Shown: positions 24,233 to 34,517, counted from the first letter of the stretch. The stretch: 64,000 nt of DNA from JABDIY01 sp963803845 (GCA_963803845.1 CAWDNZ010000004.1:496001-560000); one strand, 5' to 3'. Notes: generated by a model from the letters alone, not told the origin. Program-made: numbers and translations.

Positions 24233-27200
24233 CTAGAGCTGTCGGCTCGGCTCTTCGGCGGCGGCGCCAACCATTGCCCGGAACGCCGTCAGCCAGCCAA
24301 CGGGGTCGACACCCATTTCACGGCATCGTTGTTCAGCACCATCGAGCGGCTCGAACCCACACACCCCCCGGAGTAGTCGGCCGAGAGGCCCGGTGATCCG
24401 GTCTCGGGTGGTCTCGACCTCGTTGATCGCATCGCCAAGAACGGAATCGGCGCGATCGAGATCGCCCTGACGGTAGTGAAGAGCCGCAAGAGCAAGCCGG
24501 GCCCGGAATCGGTCGAGGTAGGTGGCTTCAACTGACAACACATGGTCGATGCGACGTTGCGCCTCGGCGATCTCATTGTTTGCAACGAGAACCAGAGCCG
24601 CCACAGCATCGCCCGATACCCGGCTGACCCTGGGCAGACTCGAATCGATCCATTCCAACTCCTGAATAGCTTCGAGCACTTGACCGAGCTGGAGAAGCGC
24701 CAGCGAGACGGACACGACGATCTCGCTTTCACCCACAACGTCGGGCTGCGCATGGACCTGATCGAATCGAGCTGCCCACATGAGCACGGATCGGGGGTGA
24801 CCGAGTCGGGCGCCCGCCGCACAGTTGGCGCCCGCCGCCAAACGGCGAGAGTCGTTATCGCCTTGATGCTCGGCTAGGGCAAATGACTGCTCGAGGGACT
24901 TCAGACCATCGGTGATATTGGCCAAGGAAATATGGGCTCGCCCTTGCACCGCCCTGGCTTGGACCGCAAGGGTGATGTCATCGGCGCGAGCTGCGGCCGC
25001 CAGTGCCCCGTCTACAGCTTCCAACGCTCGATCGGGGCGACCAGACCACAGGTGGATCGACGCACTCAAAACCGAGGTGATGCCCTCGGCCCAGGGGTCA
25101 CCTCGTTGGGCTGTTCCGGGCAGCACTTCGGCCACCAGTTCCTCGGCCTCTGCCAAGGCTCCGTTATGGAACAGAACCCAGGCTTCTACGCCTTTGGTCC
25201 ATGTGAGGCCACCGGCATCGCCTAGCTCGGTGAAGAGCTCGCTGGCCTTGGCCACAAATCCGCTCGCCTCATCGACATGGCCGGATCGAAAGGCCTGCCA
25301 AGCGAGGCTCTGAAATGCCCACGCCTCGGAACGACGATCGTTGATGGATGCCGCCACGCGCTGGGACGCCTCCAATGCTCGTCTTGCGAGGACACGATTG
25401 TTACGAGCCAGCTCGGTAAGGCCCAACAATCGTAACGCCAGCGCCTGTTCGGCAAATTCTCCCAAGGCTGCGAGACGATCAGCGGCCTCACGAAGGATGG
25501 CCGCTGCCTCCGCCAGATTCCTGGAGCGCCTCTCGAGGTTGCCTTGCACGAGGAGGGAGCGGGCCCGGAGAACAGCGTCGGTCTCGTTGAAAGATTCGAG
25601 CTGCTCGAGGTCTTCCCGGGCCGAGCGGAGAGCGCCGACCTCCAGGCGGGCCTGAGCGCGTCCGAAATACATCATGGCTTTGGTCTCGTCGTCAGCGGCG
25701 AGTTCGATGCCCGAGGTGAACCAGCTTTCCGCTGAAGGAGGATCGGACTCCAACGCCCGGAACCCAGCCTCACGAAGCCAGTAGATCGCTTTTGCCGTCA
25801 CCGACGGGCGATCGATGCCCTTGACAAAGGCCATCTCGGCCACGAGCCCCGCCGATCGGGAGTAGTGATCGGCGATCATGGCAACGACGGAGTTCCGAAC
25901 GGGTTCGGTGGTGTCTTTCTCGATGAACGTGGCAATCTGACTGTGAAGGATCGCCCGAGTGGTTTTGGTAATCGTTGCGTAGGCGACGTCACGCACCAAG
26001 TCCGAACGGAACCGGTAGCGACCATCCAACACCTCTAGGAGATCTTCCTCCACTAAGGCTTGAAGCGTCTCGGAGATATCTGCAACACCACGAGTCTCCT
26101 TGGCCAGGGCCCTGAGTCCAGCAACTGGCCCCGCCCGGCCGAGCACAGCGGCGTCTTGTAACAGTTGTTTAACGCTCGCCTCCAAGCCATCGAGGCGTGC
26201 CGCGATTGTGCCTCGCAACGTGTCCGGCAGTTCCTCCACCGAAGCGGTCATCAGCTGGTCTACCAATTCATCGTCGGTAAGCCCGGAACCGTCGATGGAT
26301 TTTCGAACGATCAGCGCCACGAGTTCTTCCATGAAGAACGGGTTCCCGCCCGATCGTTCCACCAGGCGCTCGGCATTCCTGGCGCTGAGATGGACGCCGA
26401 GGTTGGCAAGGAGTTCGCCGGTCGCAGCAGGGTCGAGCGGATGCACGCTGAACGTGAGGCTCCCGAAATCTCCGGACTGGAGTCCGGGGGGGAGGCTGAT
26501 GTCTCTAGCGGTGATGATCACCATCAACGGTTGATCGGCGAGATCCTTCAGCACTCGCTCCACCAACACCCAGACCGCCGCGGAGGCCCAGTCGGCGTCG
26601 GACAGGACAAAAACGATCGGCGTACTTTTGAGCTGTGCAGCCAACAACGTGGACACCCCAAAGACCACCTCGGCTCGGTTGTATTCACGGTCACCACCGC
26701 GCAGCGGCGTCAGGTAACCCAACGTGTGTAGGAGAGCGATCGTCATGCGTTCGTGGTCCACCTGAACACCGTTGGCGACCAACCAGCGCTGGATTATGGC
26801 CCGCGCGTCATCTATGGAGGCGTCTCCGCCAACGCTCAGCGCCGAACGCAGCGCTTGGGCGATTGGCCACCAAACATTGGCCTCGCCATAGGGGGCACAC
26901 CGGCCCTCGAGCACCACGGCTTTCCGCTTTCGATGCTGTTCTTGGGCGGCCTCTTTGGCAATCCGGTTCTTTCCTACGCCGGCCTCGCCCTGAAGGAGAG
27001 CGACTTGGGCTCGATTGGCCTCCACCGCCAACTTGCCGAGCGCATCGAGCACCCCAAGTTCGTGCGAGCGTCCTACGAGCGGGCGGCTATGCAGCCGGCG
27101 GGTACCGGGAGGCCCAGCGGCCCGAACCGCTTCGAAGATGTTCACTTTGCCAGATCGGCCCCGAGGTGAAACGTCGCCCTTGGGGCGGTACACGATGGCA

Positions 27201-27739
27201 CTCGCTGACGCCGCCTGCGTGGCGGGACCAACGATGATTTGGCCCGGTTCCGCGATCTGCTCGAGACGGCTGGCGAGGTTCATGGTGTCACCCATGGCCG
27301 TGTAGTCGCCACCAATCACGGTGGCTCCTACTAGCACGTCGCCGGTGGTGATACCGATCCGAAGCTGCAACGTCTCGCCGCCATCGCTGAGGCGGGCCGC
27401 GGTGTCTTTCATGGCCAGGGCCGCCCTGACGGCGCGTTCGGCGTCGTCGGAGTGGGCGACGGGAGCCCCGAACAGCGCCACGAGCTCGTCACCGATGATC
27501 TTGTCGACCTTGCCGCCAAAGCGTTGGATGTCTTGGCCCAGCTGTTTGAAGGTGGAATCCACCAGGCGTTTGACCTGCTCAGGGTCGAGATGCTGCGAAA
27601 TGGTGGTGAAGCCAACGATATCGGCGAACAAGACGGTGACCAGGCGGCGTTCTTCAACGGCAATCACCTGGGATTTCCCGCAGTGGGGACAGAAGCGAGC
27701 GCCCTCGGGCACAGTCAGCCCGCATGATGGACAGCTCAT
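24233..27739 (-). CDS. Class III nucleotidyl cyclase / AAA ATPase / TPR regulator with zinc ribbon
   Basis: 1168 residues. It has an N-terminal zinc ribbon (C3, C6, C17, C20), then a class III cyclase with metal Asp motifs FADIVGFT and GDELVALFG, and YTAMGDTMNLASRLE for substrate and transition-state residues. Next comes an AAA module with GEAGVGKNRIAKEA as Walker A and VFVLSDADWAS as Walker B, then a long helical TPR-like half. The Walker A Ser/Thr is Asn and the Walker B Glu is Ser, so ATP hydrolysis may be weak or lost, while the cyclase looks intact. It is soluble and probably senses a ligand to control cAMP synthesis. Confidence 0.9.
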   Translation of the reverse strand: MSCPSCGLTVPEGARFCPHCGKSQVIAVEERRLVTVLFADIVGFTTISQHLDPEQVKRLVDSTFKQLGQDIQRFGGKVDKIIGDELVALFGAPVAHSDDAERAVRAALAMKDTAARLSDGGETLQLRIGITTGDVLVGATVIGGDYTAMGDTMNLASRLEQIAEPGQIIVGPATQAASASAIVYRPKGDVSPRGRSGKVNIFEAVRAAGPPGTRRLHSRPLVGRSHELGVLDALGKLAVEANRAQVALLQGEAGVGKNRIAKEAAQEQHRKRKAVVLEGRCAPYGEANVWWPIAQALRSALSVGGDASIDDARAIIQRWLVANGVQVDHERMTIALLHTLGYLTPLRGGDREYNRAEVVFGVSTLLAAQLKSTPIVFVLSDADWASAAVWVLVERVLKDLADQPLMVIITARDISLPPGLQSGDFGSLTFSVHPLDPAATGELLANLGVHLSARNAERLVERSGGNPFFMEELVALIVRKSIDGSGLTDDELVDQLMTASVEELPDTLRGTIAARLDGLEASVKQLLQDAAVLGRAGPVAGLRALAKETRGVADISETLQALVEEDLLEVLDGRYRFRSDLVRDVAYATITKTTRAILHSQIATFIEKDTTEPVRNSVVAMIADHYSRSAGLVAEMAFVKGIDRPSVTAKAIYWLREAGFRALESDPPSAESWFTSGIELAADDETKAMMYFGRAQARLEVGALRSAREDLEQLESFNETDAVLRARSLLVQGNLERRSRNLAEAAAILREAADRLAALGEFAEQALALRLLGLTELARNNRVLARRALEASQRVAASINDRRSEAWAFQSLAWQAFRSGHVDEASGFVAKASELFTELGDAGGLTWTKGVEAWVLFHNGALAEAEELVAEVLPGTAQRGDPWAEGITSVLSASIHLWSGRPDRALEAVDGALAAAARADDITLAVQARAVQGRAHISLANITDGLKSLEQSFALAEHQGDNDSRRLAAGANCAAGARLGHPRSVLMWAARFDQVHAQPDVVGESEIVVSVSLALLQLGQVLEAIQELEWIDSSLPRVSRVSGDAVAALVLVANNEIAEAQRRIDHVLSVEATYLDRFRARLALAALHYRQGDLDRADSVLGDAINEVETTRDRITGPLGRLLRGVCGFEPLDGAEQRCREMGVDPVGWLTAFRAMVGAAAEEPSRQL

Positions 27740-27892
27740 ATCCTTACTCTACGGCCGGAGTGCAAACTATATTTAGCACCTCTGTTAACAAGTGATGAAC
27801 GACACGCCCCGAGGGTTCGAAACCGGCCCAATCCAACCGGCTCCGTCGGTTGACTGGCGGCGGAAGCCCCCACGCTCCCTACCATTGATGCG

Positions 27893-29521
27893 GTGACCGA
27901 GGTCAGAGAGCAGTGGTGGCGCAATTCGGTGATCTACCAGGTGTATGTACGGTCCTTCGCCGATTCCGATGGCGATGGCACGGGTGACATCAACGGGATT
28001 CGCTCCAAGCTCCCCTACTTGGCGGATCTGGGTGTGGACGGGCTGTGGGTGAACCCTTGGTACACCTCCCCGCTGCACGACGGTGGCTACGATGTCGCTG
28101 ATTATCGGGACATCAATCCGATCTACGGAACTCTGCAGGACGCCCGAGATCTGATTCGAGAGGCTCATGAATCAAACATCAAGGTGATCGTGGACCTGGT
28201 GCCCAACCATACGTCGGCCCAACACAAGTGGTTCCAGGAAGCCCTCCAGTCCCCACCCGGTCACCTCAGCCGCGACCGTTACCACATTCGCCCTGGCAAA
28301 GGATCGGACGGTAGTGAGCCACCCACCAATTGGCTGAGCGTTTTCGGGGGTCCCGCCTGGGGGCGCCTGCCCGACGGTCAGTGGTACCTCCACCTCTTCG
28401 ATCACACCCAGCCCGATCTCAACTGGACCAATCCCGAGGTGCAGGAGGAGTTCCGGGACATCTTCGAGTTTTGGCTGCAGGTGGGAGCCGACGGCTTCCG
28501 GGTCGACGTTGCGCACGGTCTCGCCAAGGACATGGCCTTCCCAGACATGGCAACCGAGGCAGAAGAAGTTCTGGTCACTGCCAAACGCCACGACCATCCG
28601 TTTTGGGATCGCGATGACGTGCACACTTACATCCGTCAGTGGCGCGAGGTTCTCGATGCATCGCCCAACAACCCCATGATGGTGGCCGAGGCCTGGGTGG
28701 CGCCAGAGCGGGTCCATCTCTACCTGCGGCCCGATGAGTACCACCAGTCGTTCGCCTTCGACTTCTTGGAGGCCTCGTGGAATCACCATGAACTGACCAC
28801 CAGCATCCAGAAAGCGTTGGATGATGCCGGCTCGGTAGGAACTGTGCCCACCTGGGCCCTCAGCAATCATGACGTTGTCCGCCATGCCACCCGCTATGGC
28901 TTGCCCGAGGGAGTCGAATATCGGAAGTGGCTACTGGAGGGTCCGCATGAGTTACTCGATGCCAACCTCGGGCAGCGTCGGGCCAGGGCCGCCATCATGT
29001 TCATGTTGGCGCTCCCCGGATCGGTCTATCTCTACCAAGGCGAGGAATTCGGCCTTCCCGAGGTCTGGGATCTGCCCGAAGAGGTTCTGGATGATCCCGT
29101 ATGGGAGCAGTCCGGCCACACCAACAAGGGCCGCGACGGCTGTCGGGTGCCCATCCCCTGGACCCCTGACGGGCCCTCTTTCGGGTTCGGCGCCGCACCG
29201 CCGTGGTTACCACAACCGGCCTCTTTCGCCGATCTTAGTGCCGCCGTTCAGGCCGCCGATCCAGACTCGATGCTGCAGCTCTACCGGCTGGCTCTCCAGC
29301 TGAGAAGGACCCTGGTACCCGCCAGCGAGGGCATCGAGTGGCTTGCCACACTCCCTCCAGAAGTAGTCGGGCTTCGCCGGCCGGGCGGTTTGAACTGCTG
29401 GGTGAACTTTTCCGGTGGCGAGATCGCTTTGCCGGAGGATGCCCATCTCCGGCTGATCAGCGACCCGGCCGAGGCTGACACGGGCAAGCTCGCTCCGGAC
29501 GCTTGCGTGTGGTTCACCTGA
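27893..29521 (+). CDS. GH13 alpha-glucosidase / oligo-1,6-glucosidase family
   Basis: 542 residues from GTG 27893. Family markers are WWRNSVIYQVYVRSFADSDG, DLVPNHTS, nucleophile D205 (GFRVDVAHG), acid/base E266 (MVAEAWV) and D327 (LSNHDVVRH). A (beta/alpha)8 barrel with a C-terminal beta domain fits the length. It is cytosolic and hydrolyses alpha-glucosides such as maltose, isomaltose or sucrose-like sugars; exact specificity cannot be read. No sugar transporter is next to it. Confidence 0.93.
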   Translation: MTEVREQWWRNSVIYQVYVRSFADSDGDGTGDINGIRSKLPYLADLGVDGLWVNPWYTSPLHDGGYDVADYRDINPIYGTLQDARDLIREAHESNIKVIVDLVPNHTSAQHKWFQEALQSPPGHLSRDRYHIRPGKGSDGSEPPTNWLSVFGGPAWGRLPDGQWYLHLFDHTQPDLNWTNPEVQEEFRDIFEFWLQVGADGFRVDVAHGLAKDMAFPDMATEAEEVLVTAKRHDHPFWDRDDVHTYIRQWREVLDASPNNPMMVAEAWVAPERVHLYLRPDEYHQSFAFDFLEASWNHHELTTSIQKALDDAGSVGTVPTWALSNHDVVRHATRYGLPEGVEYRKWLLEGPHELLDANLGQRRARAAIMFMLALPGSVYLYQGEEFGLPEVWDLPEEVLDDPVWEQSGHTNKGRDGCRVPIPWTPDGPSFGFGAAPPWLPQPASFADLSAAVQAADPDSMLQLYRLALQLRRTLVPASEGIEWLATLPPEVVGLRRPGGLNCWVNFSGGEIALPEDAHLRLISDPAEADTGKLAPDACVWFT

Positions 29522-29578
29522 GAGTGCTCTAAGAAAAAGCGGGGTAGGCCCCAAAGCAAAGCGCGGTAGCGTCAACCC

Positions 29579-30499
29579 ATGACTGAAGCGGCACCCACGC
29601 CTGACCCCTTTGGCTCGCCCTGGGCCGAACCCGCCCAACCGGATTCGCCATTTGACCCCCCCGGCTCGCCACCCCTGCCGGAATCGGCGGCTGCGATTGC
29701 CACACCCCCGGCGTCGCATGAGCCGCTCACCGCCCCTCCGCCGGCCCCGACCATGAGCGGGGTTAGCAGCCCGGCCAACTTCGCTGCATACTGTCGCAAC
29801 GCAACCAAAATCTACGGTAAGGGCGAAACCGAGGTCCGGGCGCTCTACGACGTATCGGTTGGCTTCGAGACCGGACGCTTCACTTCGATCATGGGCCCCA
29901 GCGGGTCCGGCAAGTCCACACTGATGCAATGCATGGCCGGTTTGGACTCGCTCACATCGGGCGAGACCTACGTGGGATCGGTGGAGCTTTCGTCGCTCAA
30001 AGACAAGCAGCTCACCGAATTGCGGAGGAACAAGATCGGCTTCATCTTCCAAGCCTTCAACCTCATACCAACGCTCAATGCCGAAGAAAACATCACGCTC
30101 CCACTAGACCTGGCCGGCACCACCCCAGACAAGGAGTGGATGAAACAGGTAATAGACACCGTGGGGCTCGGCGATCGAATGGGACACCGACCAAACGAAC
30201 TCTCCGGTGGCCAGCAACAGCGCGTCGCAGTTGCTCGAGCCATGGCAAGCCGACCCGACATCATCTTCGGTGATGAGCCCACCGGAAATGTGGACTCCAA
30301 GACGGGTGCCGAAATCCTCAGCTTCATGCAGCGGGCCGTCCGGGAGTTCGGTCAGACCATCGTGATGGTGACCCACGATCCGGTCTCGGCCAGCTATTCC
30401 GATCGCGTTCTCTTCCTCGCCGATGGCGAGATCGTCGACGAGATGCAGAACCCCACCGCCGACACTGTCTTCGACAAGATGCGTCACCTGGGCGACTGA
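29579..30499 (+). CDS. MacB-like ABC transporter ATP-binding protein
   Basis: 306 residues. A Pro-rich, low-complexity N-terminus of about 58 residues is unusual for this family; ATG 29753 would remove it. The ATPase has Walker A GPSGSGKSTLM, Q-loop FIFQAFNLIP, signature LSGGQQQRVAVARA, Walker B IIFGDEPTG and H-loop VMVTHD. This is the LolD/MacB/FtsE group. It is 11 nt upstream of the FtsX-like permease, with which it should form a membrane mechanotransmission or export complex. Confidence 0.95.
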   Translation: MTEAAPTPDPFGSPWAEPAQPDSPFDPPGSPPLPESAAAIATPPASHEPLTAPPPAPTMSGVSSPANFAAYCRNATKIYGKGETEVRALYDVSVGFETGRFTSIMGPSGSGKSTLMQCMAGLDSLTSGETYVGSVELSSLKDKQLTELRRNKIGFIFQAFNLIPTLNAEENITLPLDLAGTTPDKEWMKQVIDTVGLGDRMGHRPNELSGGQQQRVAVARAMASRPDIIFGDEPTGNVDSKTGAEILSFMQRAVREFGQTIVMVTHDPVSASYSDRVLFLADGEIVDEMQNPTADTVFDKMRHLGD

Positions 30500-30510
30500 G
30501 GGCCACAACC

Positions 30511-33348
30511 ATGATCATTACCAAACTCTCGATCCGCGGCATACGCGACAACTTGGGACGTCTCGCTCTCACTGTTTTGGCGATCACCCTCGGGGTTGGG
30601 TTCGTCAGTGGGTCGTTCATCATTTCCGATTCGCTGGGCAAAGTCTTCGACAGCATTGTCGAGAGGGCCAACCAGAATCTCGACGCCAGGGTCCAGCCGA
30701 TCACCGACGACTCGTTCGGGCAAACGCCGGGATCCATTCCAGAGTCCCTGCTCGACGACGTGCTTGCCCTTAGCGAGGTATCCCAGGTAGACGGCTTCGT
30801 TGCCTATGAAGGTGCCAACGGCTTCATCGGGCTCAACGTCGACGGTGAGCCCCAGACACCGGGGGGACCACCCATACTCACCTTCTCCTGGAACGGGCCC
30901 AGCGAGGAAGGTGGCGGATTCGAACTGGTCGATGGTTCCGCTCCCTCAGGTGAGAACTCCGTTGCGATCAACGTGGAACAAGCCGAAGCGCTCGGATTCG
31001 GAGTAGGCGACCGTGTGACCTTCCAGACCCCGACCGGCCTTCAGGTGTTCTCCGTCGACGGCATCGTGTCGTTTACGGCCGGCGGCGCCTGGTTCACCCT
31101 GTTCGATCTGCCAACCGGCCAACAGCAGTTCGACAAGGTGGGCCTGCTCGACGCAATGGAGATTCAGGCTGCGCCGGGAGTCCTTCCTACCGCCGTGCTT
31201 TCGGCAATCGAGCCATTACTGCCCGAGGGCGTCGAGGTGATCGACCAGGCCCAAGCCAGCACCGACGACAGCGAGGACTTCAACCAGGTGATCAGCATCC
31301 TGGGCAACATCCTTCTGGGGTTTGCGCTGGTGGCGCTCTTCGTGAGCCTGTTCATCATCTACAACACCTTTGCCATCCTGGTCAGCCAGCGGATCCAACA
31401 GATCGGTATGTTGCGAGCCATCGGCGCAGGCCGGGGTCAGATTCGGAACACGATCTTCATCGAAGCGATCCTGGTAGGCGTCATCGGATCGGTGTTGGGA
31501 ATCATCTGTGGTGTCGGAGTAGCTGAGCTCATCAAAGCACTGTTCGAGAGCCAGGGAGGCTTCCCCGAAACCGGCACCGTCATCAGCCTCCGCACCGTCA
31601 TCGTTGCGCTGATCGTGGGGATCGTCGCCACGTTGGTCTCCGCTCTGCTACCGGCGTTCAAGGCGGGCAAGATCTCACCGGTAGAGGCGATCCGCAACGA
31701 AGGCCTTCCGCCCGGAAATGGTCGAATACGAGTTCTGGTCGGTGCACTCATCACCGCGGTTGGTCTGTTCGCCGTCGGCTATGGGCTAACCGGCGCGGCG
31801 GGACTCAGTGGCACTCTGGCGTTTCTGGGCGTGGGGGCAGTGCTCACCTTCGTTGGCGTTGCGCTACTTTCTGGCCTCTTTGCTGGTCTAGCGGTGCAAG
31901 CGCTGGGCCGATCGGGCCTAGTTGGCCTCCTCGGAACTATCAGCGGCGTGTTGTTGCTGGTCGCCGGCGTTGTGCTGCTCGTTGGGGGCCTCGCGGCGCT
32001 GGTCTATGGCGCCGGCATCACCGGTGAGATCACCGTACCGGGCCAGGACGGGGCCGAAGATCAGATCTTCACACCGCCCTCGGGTGCTGGTCAGGTAATT
32101 ACGATCATCTTCGGCGCCATGTTCGGTGCACTAGGAGCGCTGTTCCTGTTCTCAGGCCCGCGGGCGTTGGCCGACGGGTTTCGTCTGCTGATTCATTCGT
32201 TCCGTGGCGGCGCTGAGACCAAGATGGCTCGCATCGCTCGGGAAAATGCGGCCCGCAGCCCGCAGCGAACCGCGGCCACCGCCACGGCGCTCATGATCGG
32301 CCTGGCTTTGGTGACGCTGGTCTCGGTGCTGGGCCAATCGCTGAAGACCAGCCTCACCGACGTGCTCGACAACAGCATCGGTGCCGATCTTTTCGTGAGC
32401 ACTGAGTTCGGGGAACCACTGCCCGACGACTTTGCAGTGGCACTTCTCGAGCTCGAGGGGATCGATGCGGTGAGCGAATACCGGTCGATTCCAATTCGGT
32501 TGGGCGGACCCAGCGGCGACGTCCTCACCGCCGACAGCTTCACCGCCAGCACTGGCGAATCAGTCCTTACCTACGACCTGAGCGAAGGTAGCTTCGACGG
32601 TCTGTCCGACGGCTCAGCTGTTTTGATCACCGCCTCGCTGGCGGAGGATCGAGGCCTTGCGGTGGGTGATGCCCTGGGGGTTGAGTTCGAAGACGGCGTA
32701 ACCGACCAGGTCAGGATCGCCGGTATCTTCGGCAACGAGAACTTCACCAATGGAGCGATGTTGATGGACAACACGCTGCTGTTGCGACACGAAGACGACG
32801 CTCCGATCGAATCAATCGGTGCCACGATCGCAAGCGGAGCCGACATCGCCGCAACCACCGAGAACGCCAAGTCGCTCGGCAACAGCTATCCCAGCGTGCA
32901 GGTGCTGAACAGCGACGATCTCCAGCAACAGCTGGAGAGCGGAATCAACGGTCTGCTGGTGCTGATCAACGGACTGTTGGGGTTGGCGTTGGTTGTGGCC
33001 TTCTTCGGTGTGGTCAACACCATCGTGCTGTCGGTCCTGGAGCGAACCCGAGAGATCGGCCTACTTCGGGCCGTTGGTATGACTCGCGGGCAGCTGATGT
33101 CCACGATCCGGTGGGAAGCGATCATGGTGAGCCTTTTCGGTGCGTTGCTCGGTATCGCACTAGGGATCCTGTTCGGCATCGCCGGGGTTCGAGCCATTCC
33201 CGACAGCGTGATCGACAAGGTGGCGATCCCCTGGACCACACTGGTGGTGATCGTGGTGATGTCTGGCCTGATCGGTGTGCTGGCGGCCTATCTCCCCGCC
33301 CGCCGCGCCGCCAAGCTCAACCCGCTCGACGCCATCGCCAACCTCTAA
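30511..33348 (+). CDS. FtsX/MacB-like ABC permease with two FtsX domains
   Basis: 945 residues. One N-terminal membrane helix (LALTVLAITLGVGFVSGSFII) is followed by a large extracytoplasmic domain, then three helices of the first FtsX block (ILGNILLGFALVALFVSLFII and following). Extra hydrophobic helices lie in the middle, then a second extracytoplasmic domain and a second FtsX block at the C-terminus (VVAFFGVVNTIVLSVLERTR, RAVGMTRGQLM). Such permeases do not form classic import channels but couple ATPase motion to lipoprotein or peptide handling outside. The stop codon TAA is the first part of the left inverted repeat. Confidence 0.94.
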   Translation: MIITKLSIRGIRDNLGRLALTVLAITLGVGFVSGSFIISDSLGKVFDSIVERANQNLDARVQPITDDSFGQTPGSIPESLLDDVLALSEVSQVDGFVAYEGANGFIGLNVDGEPQTPGGPPILTFSWNGPSEEGGGFELVDGSAPSGENSVAINVEQAEALGFGVGDRVTFQTPTGLQVFSVDGIVSFTAGGAWFTLFDLPTGQQQFDKVGLLDAMEIQAAPGVLPTAVLSAIEPLLPEGVEVIDQAQASTDDSEDFNQVISILGNILLGFALVALFVSLFIIYNTFAILVSQRIQQIGMLRAIGAGRGQIRNTIFIEAILVGVIGSVLGIICGVGVAELIKALFESQGGFPETGTVISLRTVIVALIVGIVATLVSALLPAFKAGKISPVEAIRNEGLPPGNGRIRVLVGALITAVGLFAVGYGLTGAAGLSGTLAFLGVGAVLTFVGVALLSGLFAGLAVQALGRSGLVGLLGTISGVLLLVAGVVLLVGGLAALVYGAGITGEITVPGQDGAEDQIFTPPSGAGQVITIIFGAMFGALGALFLFSGPRALADGFRLLIHSFRGGAETKMARIARENAARSPQRTAATATALMIGLALVTLVSVLGQSLKTSLTDVLDNSIGADLFVSTEFGEPLPDDFAVALLELEGIDAVSEYRSIPIRLGGPSGDVLTADSFTASTGESVLTYDLSEGSFDGLSDGSAVLITASLAEDRGLAVGDALGVEFEDGVTDQVRIAGIFGNENFTNGAMLMDNTLLLRHEDDAPIESIGATIASGADIAATTENAKSLGNSYPSVQVLNSDDLQQQLESGINGLLVLINGLLGLALVVAFFGVVNTIVLSVLERTREIGLLRAVGMTRGQLMSTIRWEAIMVSLFGALLGIALGILFGIAGVRAIPDSVIDKVAIPWTTLVVIVVMSGLIGVLAAYLPARRAAKLNPLDAIANL

Positions 33349-33445
33349 CCCCCGACCCCTTTCTGCAAATTCCTGTGGATACCCACACTCGTTGTGGCTC
33401 TCACCTCGGCAGAACGTCGATTTGTGGCTATCGGCAGGGATTTGA
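33345..33445. repeat. Left arm of a 101-nt inverted repeat
   Basis: The first 43 nt (33345-33387) are identical to the reverse complement of 34576-34618. The next 58 nt match at about 39 of 58 positions without gaps, giving roughly 82 of 101 overall by my count. The outer end CTAACCCCCG includes the stop codon of the ABC permease, and the inner end stops 4 nt before the stop codon of the enclosed gene. Confidence 0.9.
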
Positions 33446-33449
33446 GGCA

Positions 33450-34388
33450 TCACCCGGTACATCCCCGAAACTGTTCGAGCGCCCGTGCATATCCCTGGAT
33501 CGACGTCCGGAGAACGAATGCCGGGTCGTCGTTGATCTGGTCATAAGTGAACTCGTCTACAACAATGCCCTCGTTGCGAAGCCGGGCTCGCTGCACGATG
33601 TCGCGGTTGGTTTGAGCCCGACGAGACCGATGAGGCCCGAAGCCGTCGTAGAAGTGCACATAGCCGATCGGCCAGGACGCATCAACCTGCGCAATGAAAT
33701 TTCCGTGTCGGTCGAAGATCTGCTCTTCGAATCGAGGTTCGGGGAGGCCCCCACTGGTCACGATCTGTGATGCCTGCCGGCTGAGATGGCCGATCGGCGG
33801 AAGGGAATCGGTGACGTGCTCCAGCGCATGTCGGAAGTTGACCGTTCCGTTGCGGCCCCGCCTGGCATGAATGGCGAGGCAGCGTCGTAGCTTTGTCGGC
33901 GTGGTGAGCTTCATCACGCGAGCCTGATCGATGAGGGCAAGGATCTTCCATTTCTGATGAATGACGGCTGCGCAGTCCATGATCGTCCGTTCGATTCCGC
34001 TGACCTGAAGGCCGTCGATCCAGGTGAGGTCGGCAGTTTCCAACTGGGTCGATTCGTGCGCGATCACACCTGAGTAGGTAAGGCCAAGACTTGGGCGGGT
34101 TGTCACTTCTGGTCTGGCCTTCTGAACAAGGTCGAGCCCGTAGAGACGAGCTGCGTACCGGTGACTCGCGTGCCCCGCTCCTCCCAAAGTGAGTGCGAAC
34201 ATTCGCAGGAGATCCGACTCGGGGAACGCCGCGTGCTGGTAAACGCAGTCTCGCAATTTGATCCAGTCGCCCCGTTGCAGCCGGTAGTCGATCTGACGAT
34301 ATGTCAGCCCGGCCACTTTGGCCTGTTCCCGGTGCACTACCCCGCCCTGTTGCCGGAACAGTTCCAGTACTCTGGAATCGTTCTTCAT
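33450..34388 (-). CDS. AbiEi-like winged-helix protein with Vsr/DUF559-like C-terminal domain
   Basis: 312 residues from ATG 34388, supported by GGAGAACC just upstream; a longer open frame exists but has no such site. The N-terminus (VLELFRQQGGVVHREQAKVA, then LTYRQIDYRLQRGDWIKLRD) resembles the AbiEi-type antitoxin winged helix. The middle is like actinobacterial AbiEi relatives (SGIERTIMDCA). The C-terminus (IAQVDASWP with D236, then NRDIVQRARLRNEGIVVDEFT) resembles the DUF559/Vsr endonuclease fold, but the usual acidic residue of the next strand is not evident. No AbiEii toxin is adjacent. It is alone inside inverted repeats. Confidence 0.75.
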   Translation of the reverse strand: MKNDSRVLELFRQQGGVVHREQAKVAGLTYRQIDYRLQRGDWIKLRDCVYQHAAFPESDLLRMFALTLGGAGHASHRYAARLYGLDLVQKARPEVTTRPSLGLTYSGVIAHESTQLETADLTWIDGLQVSGIERTIMDCAAVIHQKWKILALIDQARVMKLTTPTKLRRCLAIHARRGRNGTVNFRHALEHVTDSLPPIGHLSRQASQIVTSGGLPEPRFEEQIFDRHGNFIAQVDASWPIGYVHFYDGFGPHRSRRAQTNRDIVQRARLRNEGIVVDEFTYDQINDDPAFVLRTSIQGYARALEQFRGCTG

Positions 34389-34517
34389 ATGGTTCTCCGC
34401 TCTTGAGGCGCTCGAAGCGCTGCAATTTTTCGGCAGATTAATCGGCGTGTGCGCCGTCGCATCTGCGAGCGAGGCGGTCCACGGTATTGCGAACCGATTC
34501 ATTTCGGTCGAACGCGG

